Positions 27,874 to 34,943 of a stretch of DNA of 64,000 bases are shown in pieces. The notes under the pieces are model-generated. The model was not told where the DNA came from and did not search any database. It worked only from the letters and a program-made list of their open reading frames with translations. Numbering within the stretch: position 1 is the stretch's first letter; the number at the start of each line of letters is the position of its first letter. The stretch comes from JANYJA01 sp038229055 (GTDB lineage: Bacteria > Acidobacteriota > Terriglobia > Bryobacterales > Bryobacteraceae): contig JBBROU010000002.1 of NCBI GenBank assembly GCA_038229055.1, positions 32,666 to 96,665 on the forward strand, written 5' to 3'. A program made the translations under genes and the position numbers.

Positions 27874-28094
27874 TGATATTTTCTTTTGAAAACTCTCGAA
27901 CTCAACTGGAGTAATTACTACAATAGCTGGGACCGGGACATTTGGATTTAACGGCGACGGCGGTCCAGCTAGCGCGGCGCAAATAGGTCAACCCGCTTTG
28001 TTGGCTGTCGATGCTGGTGTATCTGGATCATCAGGGAGTTTGAAGGGCGAGCGATCCCCCTCGAAGAGGCAAACCCCTCCCTCTGGGCCAAGAT

Positions 28095-28307
28095 TCAACG
28101 CGCATCGTCGTAGATGTCGCCGCGGTGGAAGGAGCCTACGGCTCCGAGATGCCAGACCGGCAATTCGGGCCCAGCGGTGGCAATCTGCACGAGCCGCGCT
28201 TCCTGCTCGGGTGTGAAGTGTACTTCCATGTCCTTCAAGATACGGGAAAGCAGTTTGCCGAATAGATACCACAGCGCGGCGTGGGTATCGGCGACACCAG
28301 CGATCAT
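28095..28307 (-). pseudogene. VapC-like PIN toxin remnant, fused to other antitoxin pieces
   Basis: The ATG at 28307 overlaps the VapB-type antitoxin stop by four bases, the normal VapBC layout. The product starts as a PIN toxin (IAGVADTHAALWYLFG, with the first catalytic Asp) but after 17 residues the sequence switches to something unrelated: MEVHFTPEQEARLVQIA, the start of a different small antitoxin, and then LPVWHLGAVGSFHRGDIYDDAR, like the C-terminus of a third. PIN domains need ~130 residues, so the toxin is dead. It is a deletion-fusion scar of at least two toxin-antitoxin loci. Confidence 0.65.
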
Positions 28308-28543
28308 AGAAAGTTTTCGCCGAAGTTGCTAAACATATCTCGCCGGTTCTTGTCGATCTCTTCGGCGGATGGAGCGGGTCCATATTCGGCCAGCAAGCCA
28401 TAGGCGGATTTCAGGGGTTTGGACGTCGTGGCCGTTCGCTCTTCAGCCAGTTTCAAGAACCAATCTTGAAGAGACAGGCCCTGTTCGGCGGCTTTCGCCT
28501 TCAGCGCTGCTGCCTGCTCGTCGGGAATCTCGATCACCGTCAT
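28304..28543 (-). CDS. VapB-type antitoxin
   Basis: 79 residues. A short N-terminal strand-helix-helix (TVIEIPDEQAAALKAKAAEQGLSLQDWFLKLAEE) of ribbon-helix-helix type followed by a toxin-binding tail (LLAEYGPAPSAEEIDKNRRDMF). Full length. It overlaps the ATG of the truncated PIN toxin, so the antitoxin survives without a functional cognate toxin. Confidence 0.78.
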   Translation of the reverse strand: MTVIEIPDEQAAALKAKAAEQGLSLQDWFLKLAEERTATTSKPLKSAYGLLAEYGPAPSAEEIDKNRRDMFSNFGENFL

Positions 28544-28609
28544 GGCAAAATCCTGGGTAGGTCTCGTTTCACGCTAGATCATTCAGGCGCCGTCTGTATT
28601 GAAGTGAAA

Positions 28610-30298
28610 TTACTGGGAAAACGGCGATGCGCCGTCGGCCCCGAACCAATCGTAGCGGGTGGACTTGCCGCCCAACATCCAATTTTGAGGCTCGGGATTC
28701 CGCAGCCAGTCCAGAGGCTCGCCCAGTGGCGCAGGTTTGGATGCGGCTGCGAACGCGTCGATGAGCGCGGCACGCTGCTCGGGGCCTACGGCTTCGGGTG
28801 CGGCGGAGACGAACAGCGGCGTTCCACTGCGGGCCAAGAGATCGAGCCATTGTCTGTTGTAGTTCCACGGGACTTGCTTCGTGAGTCCGACGCAATCGGC
28901 ATCGATCGCGAAGAAGCTGCCGTGCTGGGGGGCGCGGAACGCGAGAGTGTTGACGCCCATTTTGCGGGTGCGGTTCCAGTCGCGGCCGCTCGTGTCGTCA
29001 CCAATGCGCTGGAGCTCAAAGAGTCCCGCGGCAAGGTGGCCGACGGTGTTGCAACCGAGCAGCAGCGCATTGCCCGCGGCGACGCGCAGAGCGGCGTAGT
29101 GATCGCGAATGATCTCCGCGTTGGTGCGCGTCCGGTCGGCGAAATTCCAGTTGGAATCGGTGAGCGCCGCACCCATGGCGAAGCCCCACCGGCCGAGCAG
29201 ATCGTAAGTGGAGAAATCGTGCTTGATAAGCGGGTAACCCCAACTTATAAGAGTTCGGATGTCATGCTGCATCCGTTCCAAAGCTTCGGGGACAGTGGGG
29301 TCGAGCGTGTATTCGTTGTGCTGCGCATACTCTCGTGCAGCGTTGGGCGAGACGAGGCGCCAACTTTCCGGAATCACCTCCTTAGTGAATGTCGGGCGGA
29401 TCCAAATGCCGGGTTGCACGCCGATTCTCTTCATTTGCGCGGCGAGTTGGGCCATATCTCCGAAGTGCTCGTTCGGCTGCCACGGGCCTGCTGTGGAATT
29501 CGGCTGCCAACCATCGTCGATTACCATGAACGGGCGGTTTGCGTTGGAACCGGCGAGGGAGGCGATCCGCTCGGAGTCATCGCGAATGGCTTGTGCGGAA
29601 CTCTTGCCGTAAGCGTAATACCAGTTATTGCCGCCATAGACAGGGGCCGCCGGCATGCGCGGATTCGGGGACATGCGGCGGCAGAAGCGAGTGGCGGCGG
29701 CGAAAGGTTTCGTATCGGGGGAGTGGTCGGCGATGACTGTCGCAACAGAGAGTTCACGCGTTCCAAGTTTCAGACCGCGGCCGCCGTTGCGCACGTCGAG
29801 CCAGAGAGAAACGCCACCGGGATCGACCTGCCAGAAACAGAAAGCCGCGGGCGCAGTCTTGACGCCGCAAGCGAACGTTGAGCCGCTATCCGAGGCGAGG
29901 AAATACCACGGCATGACGCGCTCGGGATCGATCGTTCGCCAGGCAAGGTCGCCATAAGAGCGCTCCCAGTGATCACCGAGATAAGCGAGGTTGGCCGGGG
30001 GCGCGAGTTGCCAGCGTAGATGAATTCTCATGACAGAGGCAAGCGGGGCCTGGAGCGTTACGGAGAACCCGTCGCGCTCGGGTGAGATGCCGAGACGGAC
30101 GTCCTGTGCTTGCCAGCTCTGGCCCGCGCGCGACAGCGGTAGCACTCCGGATTCGGCGTGCGCGACCGCGGAGTTGGGCTGCCCGATAAGTGCGAGAAAG
30201 GGCGTGCGCGTAGCGGCGCCCGAACGTAGCGTAGGAGTCAGCAACGCGGAGGCGGCTGCACTGATGATCTGGCGACGAGAAATATCGGAATGGAACAA
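28610..30298 (-). CDS. Exported alpha-galactosidase-like glycoside hydrolase (clan GH-D)
   Basis: The TTG at 30298 is chosen because a GAGGAG site lies nine bases ahead and the protein then begins with a Tat-type signal (SRRQIISAAASALL); the frame itself extends to an ATG at 30472. 562 residues. A beta-sandwich N-terminal domain is followed by a (beta/alpha)8 barrel with FMVIDDGWQPN, the nucleophile region IKHDFSTYDLLGRWG, and the acid/base region RIGDDTSGRDW, all as in GH27/GH36 enzymes. A C-terminal beta domain closes it. Likely acts on alpha-galactosides in the periplasm or outside. The antisense strand is open for ~470 codons but is a shadow. Confidence 0.82.
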   Translation of the reverse strand: MFHSDISRRQIISAAASALLTPTLRSGAATRTPFLALIGQPNSAVAHAESGVLPLSRAGQSWQAQDVRLGISPERDGFSVTLQAPLASVMRIHLRWQLAPPANLAYLGDHWERSYGDLAWRTIDPERVMPWYFLASDSGSTFACGVKTAPAAFCFWQVDPGGVSLWLDVRNGGRGLKLGTRELSVATVIADHSPDTKPFAAATRFCRRMSPNPRMPAAPVYGGNNWYYAYGKSSAQAIRDDSERIASLAGSNANRPFMVIDDGWQPNSTAGPWQPNEHFGDMAQLAAQMKRIGVQPGIWIRPTFTKEVIPESWRLVSPNAAREYAQHNEYTLDPTVPEALERMQHDIRTLISWGYPLIKHDFSTYDLLGRWGFAMGAALTDSNWNFADRTRTNAEIIRDHYAALRVAAGNALLLGCNTVGHLAAGLFELQRIGDDTSGRDWNRTRKMGVNTLAFRAPQHGSFFAIDADCVGLTKQVPWNYNRQWLDLLARSGTPLFVSAAPEAVGPEQRAALIDAFAAASKPAPLGEPLDWLRNPEPQNWMLGGKSTRYDWFGADGASPFSQ

Positions 30299-30317
30299 AA
30301 GGGTATTCTCCTCGGAC

Positions 30318-31010
30318 TTAATTCGGGATTCGGGTGTGGGGCTTACCTCGGAGGTTAGCGGCCATGCCGGCTCCGTAGTCGGAGCGGATTCGGTAGGGGC
30401 CATAAAGTAGCTTGCGCAAAATCGGGATCGGTCGCAGATACCAACTGGCCCAGGACAAAGGGGAGTCCCCATACATATCCTTAGCGTCTATGACAGCCCC
30501 CGCGTCGAGCAGAAGCTGGATCACTTCTTCATCGCCGAACGCTGCCGCGCGGTGCAGCGGAGTCTCGCCTTTGGTGCGGCAATCGCGCATAAAGACCCCG
30601 GTTTCGACAGACTTGCTTGTAAACCAATTCGGGTCGGCGCCGTGATCGAGCAACACCTTCACGACTAGGTTGTATTCCGGGCTGTTAGATTTACATAGTG
30701 CCGAGTGGAGCGCAGTTTCGCCGGTTTCGGGCTCAGCTTCGTTTACATTCGCACCACGACTAAGCAGGAACTTAGTAAGTTGCCAGTGCCCGTGGTAGCA
30801 GGCAGCAATAAGTCCTAGATTCAGGCCAAGTAGCGCCAGCGATTCGCCCGCGGCGAGCAGGTGCTTGATCGCGCTAACATCACCGTAATAAGCACACCAC
30901 TCGATGAGCAGAACGCCGTCGCGGTCGGCTGAGTTAGCCGGGTGCCCGGCAACGAGAAAGTCGAAGACCAAGTCCGTGCGACCGTCGGCGATCTCATCGA
31001 GTAGCGCCAT
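30318..31010 (-). CDS. Ankyrin-repeat protein
   Basis: 230 residues from the ATG at 31010; an ATG 16 codons earlier is less family-like. About five ankyrin repeats: GVLLIEWCAYYGDVSAIKHLLAAG, NLGLIAACYHGHWQLTKFLLSRGANVN, ETALHSALCKSN..., the repeat at TPLHRAAAFGDEEVIQLLLDAGAVID, and a final SPLSWASWYL. No enzymatic domain or signal. It probably binds a protein partner. It is transcribed in the same direction as the hydrolase downstream, 19 bases away. Confidence 0.85.
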   Translation of the reverse strand: MALLDEIADGRTDLVFDFLVAGHPANSADRDGVLLIEWCAYYGDVSAIKHLLAAGESLALLGLNLGLIAACYHGHWQLTKFLLSRGANVNEAEPETGETALHSALCKSNSPEYNLVVKVLLDHGADPNWFTSKSVETGVFMRDCRTKGETPLHRAAAFGDEEVIQLLLDAGAVIDAKDMYGDSPLSWASWYLRPIPILRKLLYGPYRIRSDYGAGMAANLRGKPHTRIPN

Positions 31011-31093
31011 ATGCGACACTTTACCATCCGCCGTTGGCTGGTGAAAACCATTGGTCACTAAATTGCTTCGAATAAAAGACGAAGGCGGTCCGT

Positions 31094-31255
31094 ATGGAGA
31101 TTAGCGAAAATCCGACTCTCACCGAGTTGTTAGAGGTAAGCGGATGTATCACCGAGACGTGGTTCGTTAAAGCTGAGATGAAGAATCCGGTAGTACGCGC
31201 CGGCGCACTGGCGCCGCAAGTTTCGCGTGAGTCCGCGTTTCCCAAAGCGGCTTAA
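31094..31255 (+). CDS. Possible 53-residue protein, unknown
   Basis: ATG at 31094, TAA at 31253-31255. The translation (ISENPTLTELLEVSGCITE, then TWFVKAEMKNPVVRAGALAP) reads like a real small protein: helical start, no repeats, balanced composition. An AAGGCGG stretch lies about 4 bases upstream of the ATG. No family recognised. It sits alone between the ankyrin gene and the UBP-finger remnant, so it might be a fragment. Confidence 0.35.
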   Translation: MEISENPTLTELLEVSGCITETWFVKAEMKNPVVRAGALAPQVSRESAFPKAA

Positions 31256-31274
31256 CCGGACCGGGCTTCGCAGC

Positions 31275-31539
31275 CTAAAGCGCTTCGAACTCCACTTCGT
31301 CTACGAAGCACCAGCCCCACTGCTCTCCCGGCTCGATAGATTGCATGATCGGGTGCCTGGTGTGCTTGAAGTGTTTGGTGGCGTGCTTATTCTTCGATGA
31401 ATCGCAGCAGCCCACGTGGCCGCAAGTTCGGCAAAGGCGCAGATGGACCCAGGAATCGCCCATCTTGAGGCACTCTTCGCAACCATGTGTCTTCGGTTTC
31501 CACGTCTTGAACTCCATCGAGATGCGCGCATTCGGTCAT
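31275..31539 (-). pseudogene. UBP-type zinc finger protein, frameshifted
   Basis: A good AGGAG site at 31550 region precedes an ATG at 31539 that reads MTECAHLDGVQDV, the normal zf-UBP start with its first Cys and His ligands. After about 18 codons the frame is lost by one base, and the rest of the domain continues in another frame to 31275: GCEECLKMGDSWVHLRLCRTCGHVGCCDSSKNKHATKHF (ligands visible). An ATG inside that second frame would give 80 residues but lacks the first two ligands. So one base is gained or lost near 31487. Could also be a sequencing error. Confidence 0.72.
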
Positions 31540-31541
31540 AC

Positions 31542-31984
31542 TCAAATCTCCTTTTGAAGGGGTAGAGTGATCTTGAAACAAGTGTCGCCGGGTTTCGATT
31601 GCATCCGTATTTCACCGCGGTGTTTCAATACGATGCGGCGGGCCGTGTCGAGGCCGAGCCCGGTGCCCTCGCCCACCCCTTTGGTGGTGAAGAACGGCTC
31701 GAAGAGGCGGGGCAGCACATCGGAGGGGATGCCCGCGCCGGAATCGCGTATCTCAACCAACAGGCGCGACGACTCCATGGCAGTCCGAATTTTCAGCTTG
31801 CCGCCCTCTTCCATGGCATCCACCGCATTGTCGATCAGATTCGTCCACACCTGATTCAGCTCGCTGCCCCATGCGCAGATCCGAGGCAAAGTACGGTAGT
31901 ATTCGCGCTCGACTTGTGGCGAATCTTATAAGCCATGATGGTCAGCGTTCCTTCCAGGCCATCGTGAACGTCGATCTCCTGTTC
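31542..31984 (-). pseudogene. Sensor histidine kinase remnant (HATPase_c plus part of the dimerisation region), frameshifted
   Basis: The last 115 codons (start at 31889) form an HATPase_c domain: N box ELNQVWTNLIDNAVDAM, G1 DSGAGIP, F box FEPFFTTK, G2 GEGTGLGLDTARRI. Upstream, in another frame, EQEIDVHDGLEGTLTIMAYKIRH continues the same family's sequence, joined through KVEREYYRTLPR; one G seems missing near 31917. The rest of the sensor part is absent. It stops two bases before the UBP finger start, the usual kinase-UBP arrangement. Not a functional kinase as it stands. Confidence 0.7.
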
Positions 31985-31986
31985 GG

Positions 31987-32043
31987 ACCGATGATGACCA
32001 CGTCATAGAACGGTTTCTCGGCGTGAATGCTCAAACCGAACCC
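31987..32043 (-). pseudogene. 19-codon fragment of a thioredoxin-reductase-like flavoprotein
   Basis: Between the ArsM end and the kinase remnant one frame reads GFGLSIHAEKPFYDVVIIG, the lead-in to the FAD-binding GxGxxG loop of thioredoxin-reductase-type proteins. It is cut immediately at the loop. These flavoproteins are commonly encoded upstream of the kinase/UBP pair in Acidobacteriota (recollection of the family context), so the fragment probably marks where the gene was deleted. Confidence 0.45.
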
Positions 32044-32399
32044 GACTTGGCTTGATTCGCGCGGGCGAGAGCGAGCATTTCGTCAGTCATATCGAGGCCG
32101 TAGGCTTTGCCTGACGGGCCGACGCGGCGCGCTGAGAGCAGAACGTCGATGCCGCCTCCAGCGCCGAGATCGAGAACGGTTTCGCCCGGGCGGAGATCGG
32201 CCAAGGCCGTGGGATTACCGCAACCGAGTGACGCTTTCAATGCCTCGTCAGGAATCTGCGCCGCCTGCGCAACGTCATAAAGGCCGGAGGTGATGGGGTC
32301 GCCACCGCAGCCGGAAATCGTGCAGCACGAACCTTCGCCGCTCGCCAACCGCATCGCTGCCTGACCGTACTTCTGTTGAATGACTTCTCGCATCTGCAT
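32031..32399 (-). pseudogene. arsM: Arsenite methyltransferase, C-terminally truncated
   Basis: 122 codons. The first 119 residues fit the N-terminal part of ArsM: the Cys-bearing GEGSCC and SLGCGNP segments and the SAM site VLDLGAGGGIDVLLSA, then GLDMTDEMLALARANQ. The family is ~260-350 residues and needs two further cysteines to bind As(III); these are missing. It lies 12 bases after arsR on the same strand, the normal arsR-arsM pair. It runs straight into the flavoprotein fragment, so it was lost by a deletion that fused two genes. Confidence 0.78.
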
Positions 32400-32411
32400 T
32401 TTCTTGTCTCC

Positions 32412-32717
32412 TTATTTTGTGGATATCGTGACAATACATTCGGGCGGCACGGCTTGATTGCGCGTGCAGCATTCCGCATAAAGAAACGCCAGCAGTTCCT
32501 GAAGTGCCTGGGTGTTGGCCATGTACCAAAGGAAGGTGCCCTCACGGCGCGAGGTGACCAGTTCTTCGTTCTTCAGCTTTTCCAGATGATGGGAAAGCGT
32601 GGAGCCCGGTATCCCGAGTTCCGACTGGATTTCATTGACCGTGATTCCATCCGGATGCGCGGTGAGCAGCAAGCGCATTATGCGCAGCCGGGGTTCGGCT
32701 CCAATGGCGGAGAACAT
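32412..32717 (-). CDS. ArsR-family transcriptional repressor
   Basis: 101 residues from the ATG at 32717. Winged helix with recognition region GIPGSTLSHHLEKLKNEELV and wing REGTFLWY; a C-terminal ECCTRN cysteine pair could bind As/metal. In-frame homologous sequence (AQITRFAD) continues upstream to an ATT at 32765 but no standard start codon exists there, so the true N-terminus may begin at that non-canonical codon. It is intact while its target arsM is broken. The palindrome at 32764-32787 is its likely operator. Confidence 0.85.
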   Translation of the reverse strand: MFSAIGAEPRLRIMRLLLTAHPDGITVNEIQSELGIPGSTLSHHLEKLKNEELVTSRREGTFLWYMANTQALQELLAFLYAECCTRNQAVPPECIVTISTK

Positions 32718-32763
32718 ATCCGCAAACCGCGTAATTTGCGCGCCGCTGGGCTGTGCCGTTTTA

Positions 32764-32787
32764 ATATTTCTATAATACTAGAAATAT
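32764..32787. promoter_or_regulatory. ArsR-type palindromic operator
   Basis: Perfect inverted repeat ATATTTCTA (32764-32772) and TAGAAATAT (32779-32787) with a 6-base spacer, in the AT-rich region between arsR (minus) and the dienelactone hydrolase (plus). It sits 47-70 bases upstream of each start codon (or at the arsR start itself if the ATT at 32765 is used). Size and AT-rich symmetry fit ArsR/SmtB sites; regulation of the hydrolase from the same site is possible. Confidence 0.6.
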
Positions 32788-32833
32788 AGTTTTGGTCGAG
32801 CCGGACGCCGAAAATTGTTAAACTCGGATCATC

Positions 32834-33667
32834 ATGGCGTCCAACCGAAGAGACTTTCTGACCCGGAAACTGACCACAGGATTCGCGGCGGCTGTGCTCC
32901 CGGTGGGGGCGGCGACGATCGCGACGGACACCAAGGACCTGGTCGCGGGCGAGATCGAGATCACGACGCCGGACGGCCACATTCCGGGATATCGCGCGAT
33001 GCCGAAGAGCGGCAAATCATTTCCCGTGGTGCTGGTAGCGCAGGAGATTTTCGGGGTCCATGAGCACATCAAAGACATCTGCCGCCGGTTTGCGAAGCTG
33101 GGGCACATGGCGATTGCGCCGGAGCTTTACGTGCGGCAAGGCGATGTTTCAAAGATGACGAACATCCGGGATGTGATTTCGCAGGTGGTGTCGAAAGTTG
33201 CGGATGCGCAGGTGATGTCGGATTTGGATGCAACGGTGGCCTGGGCCGAGAGCTCGGATAAAGGAAATGTTCGGAAGCTGGGGATCACCGGCTTCTGCTG
33301 GGGCGGCCGCATCGTCTGGCTGTACGCGGCGCATCAGCCGAAGTTGAAGGCGGGCGTGGCTTGGTACGGACGCGTTGTGGGGAACTCGACGCCGCTGACG
33401 CCGAAGAATCCGATCGATGTGGCGGGCGATTTAAAAGCGCCAGTGTTGGGCCTGTATGGCGGCAAGGATCAAGGGATTCCGCAAGACTCGCTCGAGAAGA
33501 TGCGCGAGGCACTGAAAGCGGCGGGCGATAAAAAATCCGAGATCGTGGTGTATCCCGAAGCGGGGCACGGTTTCAACGCGGACTACCGGCCGGGCTACGA
33601 TGCCGCGGCGGCGAAGGATGGGTGGCAGCGGTTGCAGAACTGGTTTCAGAAGTACGGGGCGGCTTAG
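32834..33667 (+). CDS. Dienelactone hydrolase family protein, Tat-exported
   Basis: 277 residues. Tat signal SNRRDFLTRKLTTGF with a hydrophobic core to about residue 28. The alpha/beta-hydrolase triad of DLH enzymes is complete: C155 in GFCWGG, D212 in GGKDQG and H245 in EAGHGF. Family enzymes hydrolyse dienelactones; exported members have unknown substrates. The gene is divergent from arsR. Confidence 0.88.
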   Translation: MASNRRDFLTRKLTTGFAAAVLPVGAATIATDTKDLVAGEIEITTPDGHIPGYRAMPKSGKSFPVVLVAQEIFGVHEHIKDICRRFAKLGHMAIAPELYVRQGDVSKMTNIRDVISQVVSKVADAQVMSDLDATVAWAESSDKGNVRKLGITGFCWGGRIVWLYAAHQPKLKAGVAWYGRVVGNSTPLTPKNPIDVAGDLKAPVLGLYGGKDQGIPQDSLEKMREALKAAGDKKSEIVVYPEAGHGFNADYRPGYDAAAAKDGWQRLQNWFQKYGAA

Positions 33668-33698
33668 GGCGGGGTATAACACATTTGCACGGCTGTCG

Positions 33699-34943
33699 TT
33701 AAATCGTATCGGCGAACGTCTTACGGAGTTTGTGGAACCAGGCATAGCCGAGTAAGAAGACCATGACTGCGATTACCCAGAGGCGGACAGTAGGTACGGC
33801 TGCCGGCGCTTGACCTTCCAAGAACACCGCGCGGTAGCCGCGTACTAACGTATAGAGCGGGTTTAAAGTAAGCAGGCTGCCGGCGGCGCGCGGGAGCGAG
33901 GATTCGTCGTAACAGATCGGGGTGATAAAGAACCACAGAGTCAGGACGAAGCCGTTGACTTGACCCAGGTCGCGGACGAACACACCGAGCGCTGCCAGGA
34001 ACCAGCACACTCCGGCGGTGAATAACATCTGCGGAATAATAAGGACGGGAAGCCAGAGTACGGTCGCGGGAACCATGCCGCGGGCGAGCAGAAATCCGAG
34101 CGCGAAGAGCGCCAGCCCAAAGGCTTCGCTCACAAGACCGGCGACCACGAGGTTGAACGGGAGCGTCTCGATCGGGAACAGCAGCTTCTTAACGAAGTTG
34201 CGGTGATCGAGCAGCACGAAAGGGGCGCGGCCCACAGCTTCGCTGAACGCCAGCCACGGCAGCATACCGGCAAGAAAGTAGAGCGCAAAGCCGGCCGGGC
34301 TCGGGTCGGATCGAAAGCGCGTCTTCAGGACCAGCCCGAAGACGAAAAAGTACGTCAGCATCAATAGAAGCGGGTTGAGGATGGTCCAGAAGCCGCCGCC
34401 GAAGCTTCCGCGGTAGCGGCCGAGAATGTCGCGGCGCACCATCGACCGGATCAGGCTGCGATTGGTCCATATCGATGTTATGGGCAGGGTGAAGATGCGC
34501 AGGGCCGAACGCCGGGCGCTCTCGCGTTGCAGCAGGCGCTTGGTGGTGATGAGCGCGCGGTTGATACGGACATCGCCCCCTGCGATTACGGTCACATCGA
34601 GCAGCAGGAAGGGCCAGCCTTTTTCATACATCCACGCGTGATGTTCCCGGAGTGGAGAAACCATCGCGCGGTACTCGCCGGGTTCGTTCGGGAACGTGAC
34701 CGGCAGCGTGAATACACGCTCGTCGCCCGGAGCGAGGTCGAGCGGGAGGCGGCCGCCTTCTTCGAGGAACATGCCCGTTTCGGGATCAAAGAGATGAAAG
34801 CCGAGCTGAAATCCATCGGTGCTGCGCCACGCTTCCGAAGAGGTGTTGCCCAGAGCGAACTCGGCGACGACGGTGTTCGATTCAGCCGTGAATCGCGGGC
34901 TCGAGAGACGGGCTGGAGCAACGCGTTTCAAGAATAGAGCCAC
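33699..34943 (-). CDS. Wzm-like ABC-2 polysaccharide export permease with N-terminal beta-sandwich domain
   Basis: 414 residues from the GTG at 34943, which overlaps the upstream stop by 16 bases. Residues 1-115 form a beta-sandwich resembling the O-antigen-recognising domain normally found at the C-terminus of Wzt ATPases (FQLGFHLFDPETG, then VFTLPVTFPNEPGEYRAM). From ~150 the ABC-2 permease follows: SMVRRDILGRYRGSFGG amphipathic start, six membrane segments, and a C-terminal FFITPICYDESSLP loop. The ATPase partner is not in the window. Last gene of the polysaccharide cluster. Confidence 0.82.
   Translation of the reverse strand: MALFLKRVAPARLSSPRFTAESNTVVAEFALGNTSSEAWRSTDGFQLGFHLFDPETGMFLEEGGRLPLDLAPGDERVFTLPVTFPNEPGEYRAMVSPLREHHAWMYEKGWPFLLLDVTVIAGGDVRINRALITTKRLLQRESARRSALRIFTLPITSIWTNRSLIRSMVRRDILGRYRGSFGGGFWTILNPLLLMLTYFFVFGLVLKTRFRSDPSPAGFALYFLAGMLPWLAFSEAVGRAPFVLLDHRNFVKKLLFPIETLPFNLVVAGLVSEAFGLALFALGFLLARGMVPATVLWLPVLIIPQMLFTAGVCWFLAALGVFVRDLGQVNGFVLTLWFFITPICYDESSLPRAAGSLLTLNPLYTLVRGYRAVFLEGQAPAAVPTVRLWVIAVMVFLLGYAWFHKLRKTFADTI

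Noticed and set aside
28466..29881. 471-codon plus-strand frame over the glycoside hydrolase
   Set aside because: Antisense to a hydrolase with complete catalytic motifs; no start signal or domain.
19512..31984. Idea that the PAS-HisKA protein and the separate HATPase_c piece form one split kinase
   Set aside because: They are 11 kb apart on opposite strands, and the linker sequence near the ATPase belongs to a different kinase subgroup.
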